This document shows positions 1 to 11,867 of a stretch of DNA of 64,000 nt, in pieces. The notes beneath the pieces were generated by a model. The model searched no databases. It saw only the letters and a list, made by a program, of their open reading frames with translations, and was not told the origin of the DNA. Numbering within the stretch: the stretch's first letter is position 1; each line of letters starts with the position of its first letter. This stretch comes from Montifringilla adamsi (Eukaryota > Chordata > Aves > Passeriformes > Passeridae): positions 16,098,598 through 16,162,597 of the forward strand of contig JAGGNK010013558.1 of NCBI GenBank assembly GCA_017590115.1, read 5' to 3'. The position numbers and the translations under genes were made by a program.

Positions 1-2800
1 ATTCAAAAATCTCCAGTACAAAAGACAAGTGGAAAGGTTTGTGTAGCTTGAAGTCAGAGCTATTCAAATGCAGAAAATCTGTGTGAAAACATGTACATTA
101 GTTTACAGCTGTACAAACCAGTCCTTGCTTTGAATGCTCCATAGACTGCAATTTCTCTATTTCTTCACTTTGAGCTTTGTTGAATCAGAAGCTTCTAACA
201 ATGCAGGCGAGTTGGGTGCAATTTCTTTGGAAATATTTCACATTGCTCCGTGTCCGATTCTACTTGTGCTTCACTAAATAAAGAGGAGACTCATCAGCAT
301 CCAGAATTTATCACAGAAATTAGGAGGTAGACAGCTAAAGTGTGAGTTTACACACTGAAAAGACTGGATGTTGTTGATTACAGCCTGTATTGCAGGTTTT
401 TGTGCTAGCTGAAGGGGTTATCACCAGTTTCATCTGTAGCTGCTGGACATTACCCCACAGCAGAGCTGACCATGCCTGGAAAGGCTGTGAATACCCTCAG
501 CAGACATTAAATCATCAGTGGAATAACTTCAGGGGAAAAACTTGTGAAACTAGGATGAGAATGAGCAGCTATTACCTATATAAATAAATAAACTTCTACC
601 CCTTGCAGAAATGTAACAGACCTAAAAAAAAACCTCCCTTCCCTCTACAGCTCCCGCACATTTCTCTGTGCGCGCGTACCTGAGTGATTCACAGAGATCC
701 TTACGTGAGTCCTTTGCTGCACTAAAATCTGCTTTCTTGGAAAATGTAGAACAAATACTCAGGCTGTGATCTCATTCCTGCCAGTGCTGGAGATAGGAGT
801 CCCAGGGGTTTCACAGCAAATGAGATCCCCTGGAAAGAGACAGAGAGCCAGAACGGATCCGGCCTCTCTGCCGTTCCTGGGAGCGAACTCCTATTCTTCC
901 GTGCCCTCCCTGCCTTGCCTCTGACAACTTTTCCAGTAAGATTTTCCCTCCTGCGTGTGCTGTCTCTTCCCTTTCCCTCCCACCCCCCAGAAGACTTTGA
1001 GGACAGGTATTGAATGAGCTGCCAGGCTGCTCCTTAGGCAGAGCCTCCGTGAGCTGCCCGGCAGTGGCTATCCCCATTCCCTGGGTCCTGTAGGTTATTT
1101 TCCAAAGAAGTGTGTTTTGGTTTAATTCTATTTTTCTCAACCCCTATTCTCATAACTCCATCCTGTTGCTCTTTTGATCAGCTATACATCAGCTGTAACA
1201 TAACTCTGTGATTTCATTTTGGTGCCGCTTACTTCATCCGAAAAGGAACTCGCTCTTCAAAGAAAACTTTTATTTCATTGTCTGCCACATATGCAAGTAT
1301 TCCCTAAGGATCGGGGTTATTTATTATTTCGTTCCCCCTCTTTGCTTTCCCCTGTTCCTCTCCAAAAGACTAACAGACACTAATCTCCTTTCATCAGGTT
1401 CCCTCCTTCCTAATTTTTTTTTTTTCTTTTTGCACAAAATGCTCGCCACTACCTTTAACACCTTATTGTGTCTGGAGTGATAATTACTTTCAGTTGCCAC
1501 AGCTGGTGCATGGGGAGGCGTGTGGGCCCTGTAAATTGGGAATGGGCAACCTGGGTGGGATTGCAGGAAAACACAGAGTTCTGCAAAATCAGAGAACACA
1601 GCTATAACAGGGATAGTTTTGTTTTTCTCAGGTTTCTCTATTTTGTTTTTTTTTTAACCGAACTCATCTTTGGGATGTATTTCTAGTGAGTCACCTCCAC
1701 AACAATTTGTGGTTCCTTTGTTAGAGGAAAGGACTGGCTGATGCACGTGACAGAAAATAAGAAAAATGTGAGTTGGTACCTGACAGAGTTAGTTAAATCT
1801 CACATTTAGAAACAACACACACGGACATATCTGGATAGGGGGACACATGGGTCTGTCAACAGTTTTTAAGATCCTCTGAGGCATTATTAATTCTTATTTT
1901 AATGTATACAGTATTCCCTCTGAACTCACAGTGTCTTGATTCAATCTTTTACTTCTCTCTTGTTTTAAGTGTGGGATTGAGAAGGAAATTTGGGCTTATT
2001 GTGAAAGTGAACACAAAGGCTGGGTTATAACCTTTCAAAAATAAGGTTTCCCAACCTGTATTTCCCCTTTTCTTCTTTAGTTATTATATAAGTAGTAGGC
2101 AGAAATTATAAACAGTATTATTAGTGTATTTTTTTATGTTAATTTGCCTGTTTCAGTCCCTCACAGCATATTGAGATGTTTTATATTCCTACTAACCATA
2201 AAGAAATTGGCACACACTGTTCACTACATAAAATTAGGTTTTTATGATATTAGTTTATACATGTTTTCTTAGATTTCCTAAAGTAAGCGCTACTAAATTA
2301 TTTAATATACAATCTGAGATGCTTTTAATAAAAGGTTTGCCATAATCAGCCCTGTTCTGGGCGTGCTGGTTTGAACCCCTATGCTTTGTGCTGTCTGCTC
2401 TCCTGTTCTGTGCTGGGTGCTGGCAGATGTTTCCCATGCCTACCTAAGGTTAGGAATAAGGTCCAGGTTTGGGGTCTTTTGCAGTTTTCAGACAGGTGAA
2501 CCAAAAGCGTGACTAATCTGTGAGTCCCTCTTCAGTTCCCAAGCTCAGTTAGGCTGGACTCAGGGTTGGGGTCAGGAGTGCTCGGTGTCACACACTGGGG
2601 AATGTCCCAGTTTCTGGGGGGGGAGACCTGGTGGTGTTGTCTGCTTTCAGCTGGAGTGAGGCTGTGCAGTAGAAAAAAACAGGGAGGCAGCAGCCAAGAT
2701 GAGTGTGGGACTTCGCAAATTTCTGGAGATAAAACAAAAGCAAAGTAACACGAGCTTTGATGGAATTATTCTTTTTGATTTGCAGCTAGGGCTGCATTCC
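1..2800. other. Intergenic or intronic DNA, no gene seen
   Basis: AT-rich sequence with stops in all frames. The best open frame is 109 codons on the minus strand at 811-1140; it is low-complexity (Arg, Gly and Ser rich) and matches nothing I recognise. A run of 12 T lies at 1414-1425. A short patch with alternating CpG (about 669-677) and a C/T-rich patch at about 940-990 are the only compositional changes. No repeat family, RNA gene or promoter was recognised. Confidence 0.6.
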
Positions 2801-2816
2801 CAGGCCTCTCTGAGCC

Positions 2817-2854
2817 AGGGTTAAGGTTATGGTTAGGATTAGGGAGGGTTAAGG
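2817..2854 (+). repeat. Degenerate telomere-like hexamer block
   Basis: Reading on the plus strand in one six-base register, the sequence gives TTAAGG, TTATGG, TTAGGA and TTAGGG, preceded by GGG and followed by AGGGTTAAGG. Each unit is at most one base from the vertebrate telomere unit TTAGGG. It is a short, decayed interstitial telomere-like tract, or a G-rich simple repeat that resembles one. Flanking DNA (about 2450-2640) is also enriched in GGTT and GGGG words. Short tracts like this can arise by end-joining repair or by chance, so they do not by themselves imply an ancestral chromosome fusion. Confidence 0.5.
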
Positions 2855-4142
2855 CTTTTAAATTTGACAAACTGGGATATTTTGCTACTTCCAGAAAAGT
2901 AAATTGAGGGAAAGTATCAGTATCTTTAAATTTCTTATTCATTATTATGGGTACCTGAGTGTATTTCGACTAAGAGTTCCTATCCCAGTTGGGTCAAGTA
3001 TGAAGGGGATGGTACAGTCAGAATAATGTGGTACCCACACTCCAGAGGATGAACTGAATCCTGTCTTCAAATCATCCCTTATTTATGGACCATTTGCACC
3101 AGGAGCTGAAAAATTAGTTGTTTTGGTATCATGGCATGCTAAACTCCTTAGGAGTATTGGGTGAGGCTGTAAGAAATGATCCTAATTCCAGAATTGAGCT
3201 GTGACTGCTTCAAGATCACTAATGGAGGCAATTTCTATTTCATGTCATTTGAAATATATAAATGGGGTTTGTTTTCATTGTAGTCAGAAAACCTGCCTCT
3301 TCCAACACTGGCACCTCCACAAGCTGTAGGGTGACTGCTGGCATTCTACCTGTATTTGGGAAAAAACCTCTTTTTCTAGGTGATAACTTTTACACAGAGT
3401 GCCATCTTTACTGATTTGGCCCATTGTGAAGAGTTCTCTAGCTGATAAATTCTTAGAGTGTTTCAAGATTTCATCACTACATTTACACAAATCCCAAGTT
3501 CAAGTGTCATTTTCAGAGTAGCAATGACGTAGACCTTTTCTTTTTTGAGGGGATAAAAGCATCCACCTTTTTTTCCTTGTAGCAAGTTGCTCTATTATAA
3601 TTCCCAAATAGGCATTGCAATTCTGAGTTGCAGTCAAAATCTTTGCTGGAGTGGAACAAGAATCCCAGGCACTTGACCAAAGCAGTATTCCAAGAATATA
3701 TTGTATTTATTTGAAAGACGATAATGCAACGCGGTCATCGTTTGCTTCACTACAGGTATAAATCCTCTAAAACCATTGCAGATGTGGCAGGGATATTGCA
3801 ACCCATTAACCTAACAGAATGTAACTGTTTTTCTCTTGCAAGGCTTGTCTGACTCGGTCTTTTTCTTTTTTTTTGCTGCGAGCGTGGTTGTATCTGTTGG
3901 CTCTGTGTGTAGATTGTGGCGTTGAGTTCCGCTGTCTAGACCACCTCCCTGTGAATTAATACTGAGATGGAGTGGCTTAAATCCCCACACCTTCCCTCCT
4001 TGTCCCTCTGTGTGCACGTTAAACTCAGCCAGCTGAGATCTTGCTCAGAGTCCGGCACTTTTGTGCTGCTACCGCTTGAATGGGTATTTTTCAAGTGTTT
4101 GTGTATAACTCAGTGTGGGTATGAATGGTAGAGTCTGTCCCT
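2855..4142. other. Intergenic or intronic DNA, no gene seen
   Basis: AT-rich DNA with only short open frames (68 codons or fewer) that have no recognisable domain. No interspersed repeat was recognised. T-rich patches occur at about 3538-3570 and 3862-3874. Confidence 0.6.
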
Positions 4143-4164
4143 AAAAAAAAAAAAAAAAAAAAAA
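4143..4164 (+). repeat. Poly(A) tract, 22 A, followed by TTAAAA
   Basis: An uninterrupted run of 22 A followed directly by TTAAAAA. No recognisable retroposed gene or SINE body lies upstream, so it is recorded as a mononucleotide microsatellite. Similar runs with the same TTAAAA border lie at 5089 and 7803. Confidence 0.85.
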
Positions 4165-4403
4165 TTAAAAACCACTATTTATTATGGCACTTTAGTGTGT
4201 ATTTAAGATTCCTCCTTGTTGCTGGGTTTGTGTCCAAAATGGAATTACTAGTCTGCATCTTTGCTGATTGTGAATATGTCCACGAGGCTGAATTTCAGAT
4301 GTACCCATTTATGAATCTGGCGTATATGCTGAATGCAGCATTTTGTGCAGGTCACGTGTTGTATACAAAACATCTGATAAAATGCTGCTCACAGTCTTAC
4401 AGA

Positions 4404-4453
4404 TCTTAGAAATCCTTTCCATATGTCTAATCTTAAATCCTTTCCATATGTCT
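4404..4453 (+). repeat. Two-copy tandem duplication, about 25 bp
   Basis: The word AAATCCTTTCCATATGTCT occurs twice. Both copies are preceded by TCTTA and sit in direct tandem, at 4404-4428 and 4431-4453. The second copy lacks two bases at its left side. This is a small local duplication of the replication-slippage type, with high identity that suggests it is fairly recent. Confidence 0.85.
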
Positions 4454-4718
4454 CCATCTATACATGAACACCAATTAGTCAATTAATCTGCCACCTTTAT
4501 TTAATTAGATAATAAAGAAGAACTTTTTGAAGTTAAATCTTATTTCATTTTTTCAGGAATCAAAAATGACAACTAGTAGCAGCAACAAATTACAAGATAA
4601 ATTTCCTAATCCACTCAGTGAATACATTAATATTACAGTATTTGCTGAGTTAAAACAAGTCCAACATTCAATATTCCCCTCTGCAAACAAAATGCATTTG
4701 CATCAATCCAAATAATTA

Positions 4719-4734
4719 TTTTTTTTTTTTTTTT
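4719..4734 (+). repeat. Poly(T) tract, 16 T
   Basis: A run of 16 T following AATAATTA. It is a simple repeat with no associated element recognised. Confidence 0.8.
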
Positions 4735-6854
4735 AGTACAAAAAACAGCTCTGTGTAGCAGTCCTGGAACAATTGCAAGACATTTTGACTCTTTGGTGTC
4801 CTTAGAAATTAACCCTGTGTTAATGAAAGTTCATAAGCAAGAATCCCTGTGCAATGGAAATCCTGGCATGCCCCTCAGGGCACCTCTCCAGCCGCTGAGC
4901 CGTGCTCCGCACGCAGGGCAGCCAGAGCAAGGGCCAAGGTGCTGCCTCAGTGTGTCCATCTCCATTGAACCTGTCTCATTAGCATGCCTCTGGGCTCCCC
5001 GAAGACATTCCATTTCATCTGAAAGCAAAATATAACAGAAACTGCATGTTTCTGGCTTTGCTGCTGGCAGCTGTTACCTTTCCAGGGGAAAAAAAAAAAA
5101 AAAAAATTAAAAAAATTCCTCTGCCAGGTCCAGACCTAGAATAAATGAAAATAGCTACACTGAAGCCCACAGAGCAATATCACTTTGCACCTAGGGAAGG
5201 TTTGTCCCGTGTATTTCTTCAACTGCAAATAAACTCAATGTAGAGCCATTAGTATTTTTAAAAGGTGAAAGGGATGTTATTTTCCTTTTTCTTGTAGCCG
5301 TACAAGAAAATTACTTTTTTTTTTTTTTTTTTCTTTTTCACCACAAGAAAATAGTTTTCTAATAATAACCCAGTATTAAGTGTCAGGTAGTTGCTTCATG
5401 ATTTTCCATGCTTTATTGCAGTCAGCTATTGGGAATGGGGTCAGATTTCCAACTCACTGTAGAAGAGCTGCTTTTATTGGGTTGAGCATTGTTTTCTGTC
5501 CATGAATTATCAGTTGCTTTGAAGACTGATCACTTCCTTTTGTGGGGATATTTGAGGAACACACAACTTTCTTTTTTGGTACCTGAAGCCTTGTTAGCAC
5601 GGAGCTTTCAATAACCCCCTTTGTTTGTAAGTGCAGGGATGACAGAATTTGGAAAGTGACTTTTTTCTTTGGATTTTTTTCTCTGATTTCAGAGTGAACT
5701 GAACATAAAACAATATTAGAGGCTCTTATGCTTTCACCTTGTGTCATAAAAGAAATTACAACATGATCTATTTTATGTGCATTAAAAAAACCCTAAAAAT
5801 TTCCAAATTAACTGTCCTTGGACAGGTTTTTTATAGGACCTGAATATGGAGAAAATCCCTCTAACTCTCAAACAACTAATATAGAAAGAAAGCTATTCCT
5901 CTGGCAAGTTTTTCAAAGTGAAAAGGAGAATTTAATTGATTCATATCCAGACGTTTAGATCATGCTTTGATGCAGTAGTGGAAGTAGTTTATCTGAATCC
6001 CTCTATTTAGACAGAGGAAATCATAACAGAATATGTATTTTATAAGTGAGAGAAAAGAATGATCAGGAAGGGAAATTTGCAACCAATATTCCCAACTAGA
6101 AAATGTACTTTAAGTCTTATCACAGTGGATTTTTAGGCACGAACTCTATTAGAGTTACTAACTTGAGGAGGGCTCCTTGTGATCATAAAATAAAGCACCG
6201 AGGTTTTATACGATGTGGGCCTTAGAGATTTCAAAGTTGAGCAAAAGAGATTAAGATTCTTTTTTTTTTTTTTATCCTGCTCCTAGTTTTTCGTATTTAT
6301 GTATTAAGCTGCTTGTATTAAGCTCTTTGCTAAGTAGTATTTCTGATCTATGCTGCAATTTGTCATGACATTTCTCTAGGCAGCTATTATAAAGACGTCT
6401 GCTTCCTTTTTTTCTCAAACAAGAAAGTGGACTGCAAATAAGTCACTTGATTTTTAAATTACTACCAATTAAGAAAATGGAGTGTCAGGGTCCAGAAAAT
6501 TGATAGCTGAATTCTGATCTTGGATCTGGAAAATACTGAGCCATAAAATATTCATACATAGACACACAGGGAAAAAAAAAAAAAAAAAAAGAAAGCTGAT
6601 GTTATGTTCATCTGACCAACATATGTTGTTTGTGAGTGTCACTGGAGGTCCAGTTCTTAGAATATGGGGGAAAAGATAATTTGAGTGAAACAGGCAAGCA
6701 AGTGCACGATCTGATGATCACCTAAACAGGTTTTAATTTAGGAACTGTTGATACTGAAGCTGCTTTCCAAGTCTATTCAGTACAAGTCAGCGAAACTCAC
6801 ACTGACTTCGGCAGATCTCGTGGTTTTTTGCCAGTCTTTTCTAGCAGCTTGTCT
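4735..6854. other. Intergenic or intronic DNA with A/T homopolymers
   Basis: No gene seen. Two overlapping open frames at 4793-5035 (plus) and 4831-5028 (minus) cover a slightly GC-richer patch, but neither has a recognisable domain. The stretch holds homopolymers: A18 at 5089-5106, followed by TTAAAAAAA; T18 at 5315-5332; T14 at 6260-6273; and A19 at 6572-6590. Confidence 0.6.
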
Positions 6855-7115
6855 GTTCTGCGTCCAGCCCGGGGAGAAACAGCACCTGCCTGCCTGGGTC
6901 CTTCTCTGCCTGTCTTGTCAGGAGATCGGAGCGCTTTTCCCGAGCCATGCCTTTATCTTTGCTGCCCCAGCCCGGCGGGGAATTGTCCGCGTTGCGCAGG
7001 AGCCGCGGTCCCGGCGCTCCGCATCTGCCATCCCTCACCCCGCTCCCTCTGCCTTGGGGAATTCGGCACGCTTGGCACTTTCTGGGGATGATCCGACCCG
7101 GAGCTGAGCTCCTTT
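6855..7115. promoter_or_regulatory. Small CpG-rich island, possible promoter
   Basis: A sharp change to GC-rich sequence, with a cluster of CpG dinucleotides (in CCCGGGG, CCCGGCGGGG, TCCGCGTTGCGC, GCCGCGG, CCCGGCGCTCCGC and ATCCGACCCGG, among others), inside an AT-rich setting where CpG is nearly absent. Several frames are open here on both strands (119, 114 and 87 codons), which is what GC-rich DNA does, and none shows a domain. No TATA box is obvious. In vertebrates, short CpG islands away from genes often mark alternative promoters, non-coding RNA promoters or poised regulatory elements. Which applies cannot be told from sequence. Confidence 0.45.
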
Positions 7116-8439
7116 TGCAGCACCCCGTGAAAAATGAGCATTTTCTGAGCCCTCTGCCGCCAGCTAACGCTGCTGGTGTCCCCAAAAGCAGCAGCCCCCA
7201 AGGACAGGGGCTGCTCCCTGTTTGCAGGGCTGGCAGAGGAAGAGGAGTGTTTAATTCACAGGTCGTTGGGAATTGTAGAAAAATCGTGCAAATAGTCAGA
7301 AGGTGACAAACATTTCTGCCGTTTAATTAAAAGTCTAATTGTACCTTTCACATTCTTGCAAAAGGGAAAATGAAACAGTGAAAGCCTGTCATAATAATAT
7401 TTGTTATGAGTTTGATCAAGTCTACTGAATTTCCAAAACTTCATCACAGATTTCAACATCCTTTAGGTCAGGACCCATCACATCACCTTTATTTTCTCTA
7501 CCTGAGCTATTTAATCTTTATTTTGATTTTAATTTTTTTTTTTTCATTTGGAAGTTTTGCCTTTTAATATGTTTCCTTTGTGGAACGTATGTGTATCTTC
7601 ATGACTTCAGTTTTTAAAAGTCAGAAAGGTGGTAATTTCCATACACACATTTAATTTACAACTAAACTAAAAGGAGATGTATTGGTTCCTACCCCGATTT
7701 CAGATGTAGTTTGGACATTTTCCTGTACAGCAATATGTTGCGACCCCCACTTTCAGTTATTTGAACTTGATGTGATGTCCAGAGAGTGAATTCTCAAAAC
7801 AGAAAAAAAAAAAAAAAAAAATTAAAAAGACGGGGGGAGGAGTATAGGTTTTCTAAGATACTTTTTCACCTTTAGGTGTCCTAAAATTTTTCTCAAAGCT
7901 TTGAACTGCATTGTTTCACTAAGGAAAAGTCCAGTAGCTGAATTTATAATTAAGAGCTGCTGATTTACATTGCATTTAGCAATGTGCTGGGCAAGCTTCA
8001 CCCAGCCCTGCTGGATCTGGGGTTGAGCCTTGGGAACGAAGCCGGTCAGGGCTGGAGCCACACAAACCTCTGCAGTGGGTAACATGCTGTCATTAACAAA
8101 CTTTCCTTGTTTTATCTCCTGACTCAGTAGCCAGTCCATAATTTCCTTTCTTCACAAATGAATTGTACCACAGTCCTGCACTAAATTCGAGGTGGGGGAT
8201 CTTTACTCCCTGAAATATTAATGGAGCAGATTTTTTTTTTTTTTTCCTGTGAGACAGACCGGATTTTTCAGTGGGTTTTTTTTCCCCCTCCATCTAACAA
8301 AGGTCCCTTCTTGTCAGTCAGCTTTGTAAAAGCAGAGGAAGCACCGAACACATTAGAAACCAAGATATGAGAGAACCCAACAAAAAACCTTCTTTAAAAA
8401 AAAATACTTTTGAACTTCAGAGAGGACGCAGCGCTTGCT
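7116..8439. other. Intergenic or intronic DNA, no gene seen
   Basis: AT-rich DNA. It contains A19 at 7803-7821, followed by TTAAAAAG, and T15 at 8231-8245. The minus-strand frame at 7822-8139 (105 codons) has no recognisable domain. Confidence 0.6.
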
Positions 8440-8810
8440 TTGCTGTGAACGCAGGGTTGGAGAGTTTTTTCTTTTTAACAGACATGTGTAGCACATTTGT
8501 TTCAGTTTTATATCCGCTGTCATAATATGATGGTTTTATTCGGGTTTTAAACATGCTTCGGCTGGAAACCCTACATCTTTAAATTAGGCAACCCTGGTGC
8601 CTTTGCGATTTCCCTAGCTGCACTCTCTCACCTTACCCAGGTGCATGTTAAATCAGTATTAATGACAATATCATCCTTCTGCAGTCATCTCCTGCCTGCA
8701 ATTTGGTTTTAATTACCCACCACGTTGTCTTTCCCCCTCACTGACAGCCATTAAATAGGGAATGACACCAGAGCTGTGCTGGTGTCGAATAGACACTTCA
8801 CCAGCGTGGT
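8440..8810. other. Candidate conserved non-coding element
   Basis: The texture is unlike plain background: mixed composition, retained CpGs (for example TATCCGCTGTC, ATTCGGG, CTTCGGC), several homeodomain-type words (TTTAATTACC, GTATTAATGAC, CATTAAATAGG) and no frame or repeat. This texture is typical of vertebrate conserved non-coding elements near developmental genes. The claim is inference from composition and motifs only; conservation was not measured. Confidence 0.25.
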
Positions 8811-8813
8811 TGG

Positions 8814-8877
8814 TTCTTTTTTTTTTTTTTTTTCCTCTCCTCTTCTCTTTTCTTTCTTGCCTCTTTTTTTTTTTTCT

Positions 8878-8909
<32 letters not shown>
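8814..8909 (+). repeat. 96-bp pyrimidine tract ending in T29
   Basis: Between 8814 and 8909 the plus strand is C or T only, except a single G at 8859. It includes T17 at 8817-8833 and an uninterrupted T29 at 8881-8909. Long homopurine-homopyrimidine tracts can adopt triplex (H-DNA) structures and are unstable in length. The exact T count may be affected by sequencing or assembly error. Confidence 0.9.
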
Positions 8910-8913
<4 letters not shown>

Positions 8914-9285
8914 ACTAAAAAAATCCTTCTATAAAGCAGGCTGCAGTGCCTCCTCGTGGTAGCCATCAGGAAAAAAAATAGGATTATTTTGCTCTAGCTT
9001 GTTTTGAAGGCTGAGCATGCTTGCTTTGGCTCAGCTCGAGCTCTTGGGGAGAGGGAAAAACCAGCATGATCTTTAAGAGAGAGAGAAAAAACAGCACTTA
9101 AAGATTAAGGCCTGATTGGGACACACTGAAGTGTCTCCTCGTTGGAATCTAACAGTAACTTTGATGTGGAATTTAAGGCTTGCCTGACAGTCTGGAGGAA
9201 CTGCTCGGAGGCAGGAGCCCAGTCAGTCCTGGATGTCAGGGAATGAATAAAGTGCTGCAGGCAAAGCTGCTGGCAGAGGTGGCCC

Positions 9286-9375
9286 TGCTGCATCGCTGCC
9301 TGCATCGCTGCCTGCATCGCTGCCTGCATCCCTGCCTGCATCCCTGCTGCATCCCTGCTGCATCCCTGCCTGCCC
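9286..9375 (+). repeat. Minisatellite, 12-bp unit CTGCCTGCATCG
   Basis: About seven tandem units built from CTGC(CTGC)ATCG or ATCC. The first units carry ATCG, the later ones ATCC, and two units are shortened to CTGCATCC. The unit length is a multiple of three, so frames on both strands stay open (seen as repeated Cys-Leu-His or Met-Gln-Ala). These frames are a consequence of the repeat and not evidence for a protein. The graded CG-to-CC change across the array is compatible with CpG decay or with unit-by-unit expansion. Confidence 0.9.
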
Positions 9376-11867
9376 CTCGTGCCCCTGTGCTCCCGTGCTC
9401 AGAGATTTGACAACTCTTTCGTTCTCTGTCTCTGTGTAGAATTGTGCATAAACACGAGCAATAGGAATTTTTCATGCCAGACTTGGCCTTTAAAAATTAG
9501 TCTAGATAGCCTCAAAATTCCTTTCACTTTGGCCAGGAGTTTGAAATAGCCTTGCCCTGCACGCCCTCCCCAGCATTAATATTTACCCCCGTGGGAGGAT
9601 TTCCCTGTGTGAACTAAGTTCTGGCTGGAGAGATTTAATTATAGGGCCATTGCACTAAGTTTTGTGGTATTAATCTTGATTTATAAAGTGATAACTGGTG
9701 GTAGAGCCTGGTCCAAGATTTTGTCTGTCAGCCTGACCCTGTCCTGTTCTCTGTGTGAGGTCAGTTTTCAGCAAGGTCACTCAGAAGGACACTGAAAAAG
9801 AGAACTGGGCAGTGATTAGTGAACTTGCATTAGGGAAAATACCAAAATAGCTGTCTCCTAGGAAAAAAAAAATTGAAACATTCTTGAGGAGTGAACAGAG
9901 CTTTTTCACTTAAAAGTTTCTTATTCCTGATTTTCCTGTCAGGGTGTTAGATTAAAAAAAAAAACAAACCAAAAACAAAAACATTTATTGGAAGGAAAAT
10001 TAAACAAAAAAAAAAGTGATAAAGATGGCTTATGCAACAATCACTGCCCATCCACATTTGTTTCAGACATGACAATATTTGACCTTGTTAAATGTCAGTT
10101 GCATTGATTTGATTTGAGGGGTCTGGATTGTGAATCACTAAATACTTGCCCTGTAAATTTGTCGGCCCTTTCAAGAAAATTTCTAACTGAAACTTGAGGC
10201 TTATAGCAGTGAGTCTACCAGGAGGGTTTATTCTCTGATAGAGCTTCCACATATTGGTTTACAGCTGTACCGAGTCCCCTTAGAATGATTTTTTTTTTTT
10301 TTTCCCTTCCCTAATATGAAACTTGATGCTTGGAAAATCTGATAAGTGAGTTTCATTTCCCTGGAAATTTATTGCTTCTATTTCCAAGTGCAAGGAAATA
10401 AAACAAGTAAAAACAATAAGCAGTCTGTAAGGAGGGTATTAATGAGGGGTCACTCTTTTCTCATGTAGGCTCAAGCTCAGGAGAGAAAGAGAAAGGAGTT
10501 GCTTTGGGGGCAGTCTAAATGGCTGGTGCAGTATATTTTGCTTTATTTATTTGGTAGGATCAGCTCTGTTCTATTTCCCTCTTTAAAACGTGCTCTCCAA
10601 TTCCGAGTGGGATATTTATGACAAGAAATACAAAGTCTTTTCTTCAGGTAGTGGAAACTCCTCTGACTTCAGCTCAGAGACTGGCTGATTTTTAGTTGAC
10701 AAAAGACTATTTATGCTGCTCCGAGCATCTCTGAAATCAGAAGAGCCCATTTGTATATGTAAAAAAGATGCCATAGAATTCCAGTGTCCCATCCTTATTC
10801 CAGTGGAGAGCTACATTATGCTTGTCTAATTCCCCATTCTTTCATTTGGAAATGATGGTGTTCTTCACTTCTTCCTGGTAATTGCTGTACAATGCTAAGG
10901 AGCTGCCAAGTTCCACTGCAGGACTCATTATATTTAGTAACGGTGGGAAGAATTGCCATCTATAGAGCATTTTATGTGGGAAAAGAACTGGGCTTCACAG
11001 CACTGCAGATGTGCATCCCCTGTAGATCCTGTCACTGAATCAACTCCTAAGTGAGACAGACTGGTCCATTTTGGATGCAGAGAGGACAGTTTGGAGGATA
11101 AACATGACAATAAGAGACTTCAATAGAGGGAAGCTTTAGTGCTAGCGATGTCACTTTGATTTTTAGATTTCTTTTGCACCAATTCCCTGTACTTCCCCTT
11201 GTTTGCTTAGAAAAGTTGTACTCGTTGGAGCTGTCTTAATTTTTCTGTATTGTGCAGCAGTGACTTAGTTGTGTGTTGTAAATGTGATGCCTTTTTATAG
11301 ACTCTATAGCAGGTTTATTTTTAAATGTATTTTCTCTAGGGAAGGGCACACAGTTTACTCAAAATTTACCATATGCTTTGCATCTCCAGTAAAACAGTTG
11401 TAGAAAATACCATATTTTTAAATCTGGTGAGTTGTGAAGAATCAGAGAGAGGCCAGATGAAGAACACTAGTTAGAACGATAGATACTCAGAAACTCCTTC
11501 CCTTCCAAGAGTGAGCTGCCACGAAGTAGCTCAAGAGGGACTGTTGAAAACATTATTGTGCTTTTCAGGTTGTAGGCCTTGAACCTGCAAACACTTGTGC
11601 ATGTAAATAACTTTATATAGGTAAAGTAAATGCTTTGAACTCAAAAGGGCTACTTGCATGTAGGAAGTTTTTTGTGTGTGTAAGTGCCTGCAAGATTAAA
11701 ACTGTAGTTGTTGTTTGATTAATGTTTAATCCTCCATGGCTGTGCTGCCTTAGGGACAATCCAGAGGGAGTTTCAGAGGAGGCAACTCAGGAGCTGAATG
11801 TGCTGGTGAACTTTAGCTCCATTAGTTAGGCTAGGCTTAGATTTTCAGCTTCAAGATGACATAAATA
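9376..11867. other. Intergenic or intronic DNA, no gene seen
   Basis: No open frame of note and no recognised repeat. T15 lies at 10289-10303, and A-rich segments lie at about 9863-9871 and 9954-10015. Part of 10560-10760 has mixed composition with a few retained CpGs, but too weakly to call an element. Confidence 0.6.

Noticed and set aside
6748..7306. Several overlapping frames at the CpG island as a first coding exon
   Set aside because: Frames on both strands are open simply because GC-rich DNA has few stops; no Kozak-supported start with a domain or a clear donor could be chosen.
9105..9475. Cys/Leu/His and Met/Gln/Ala repeat proteins on both strands
   Set aside because: They are readings of the 12-bp minisatellite, whose unit length is a multiple of three.
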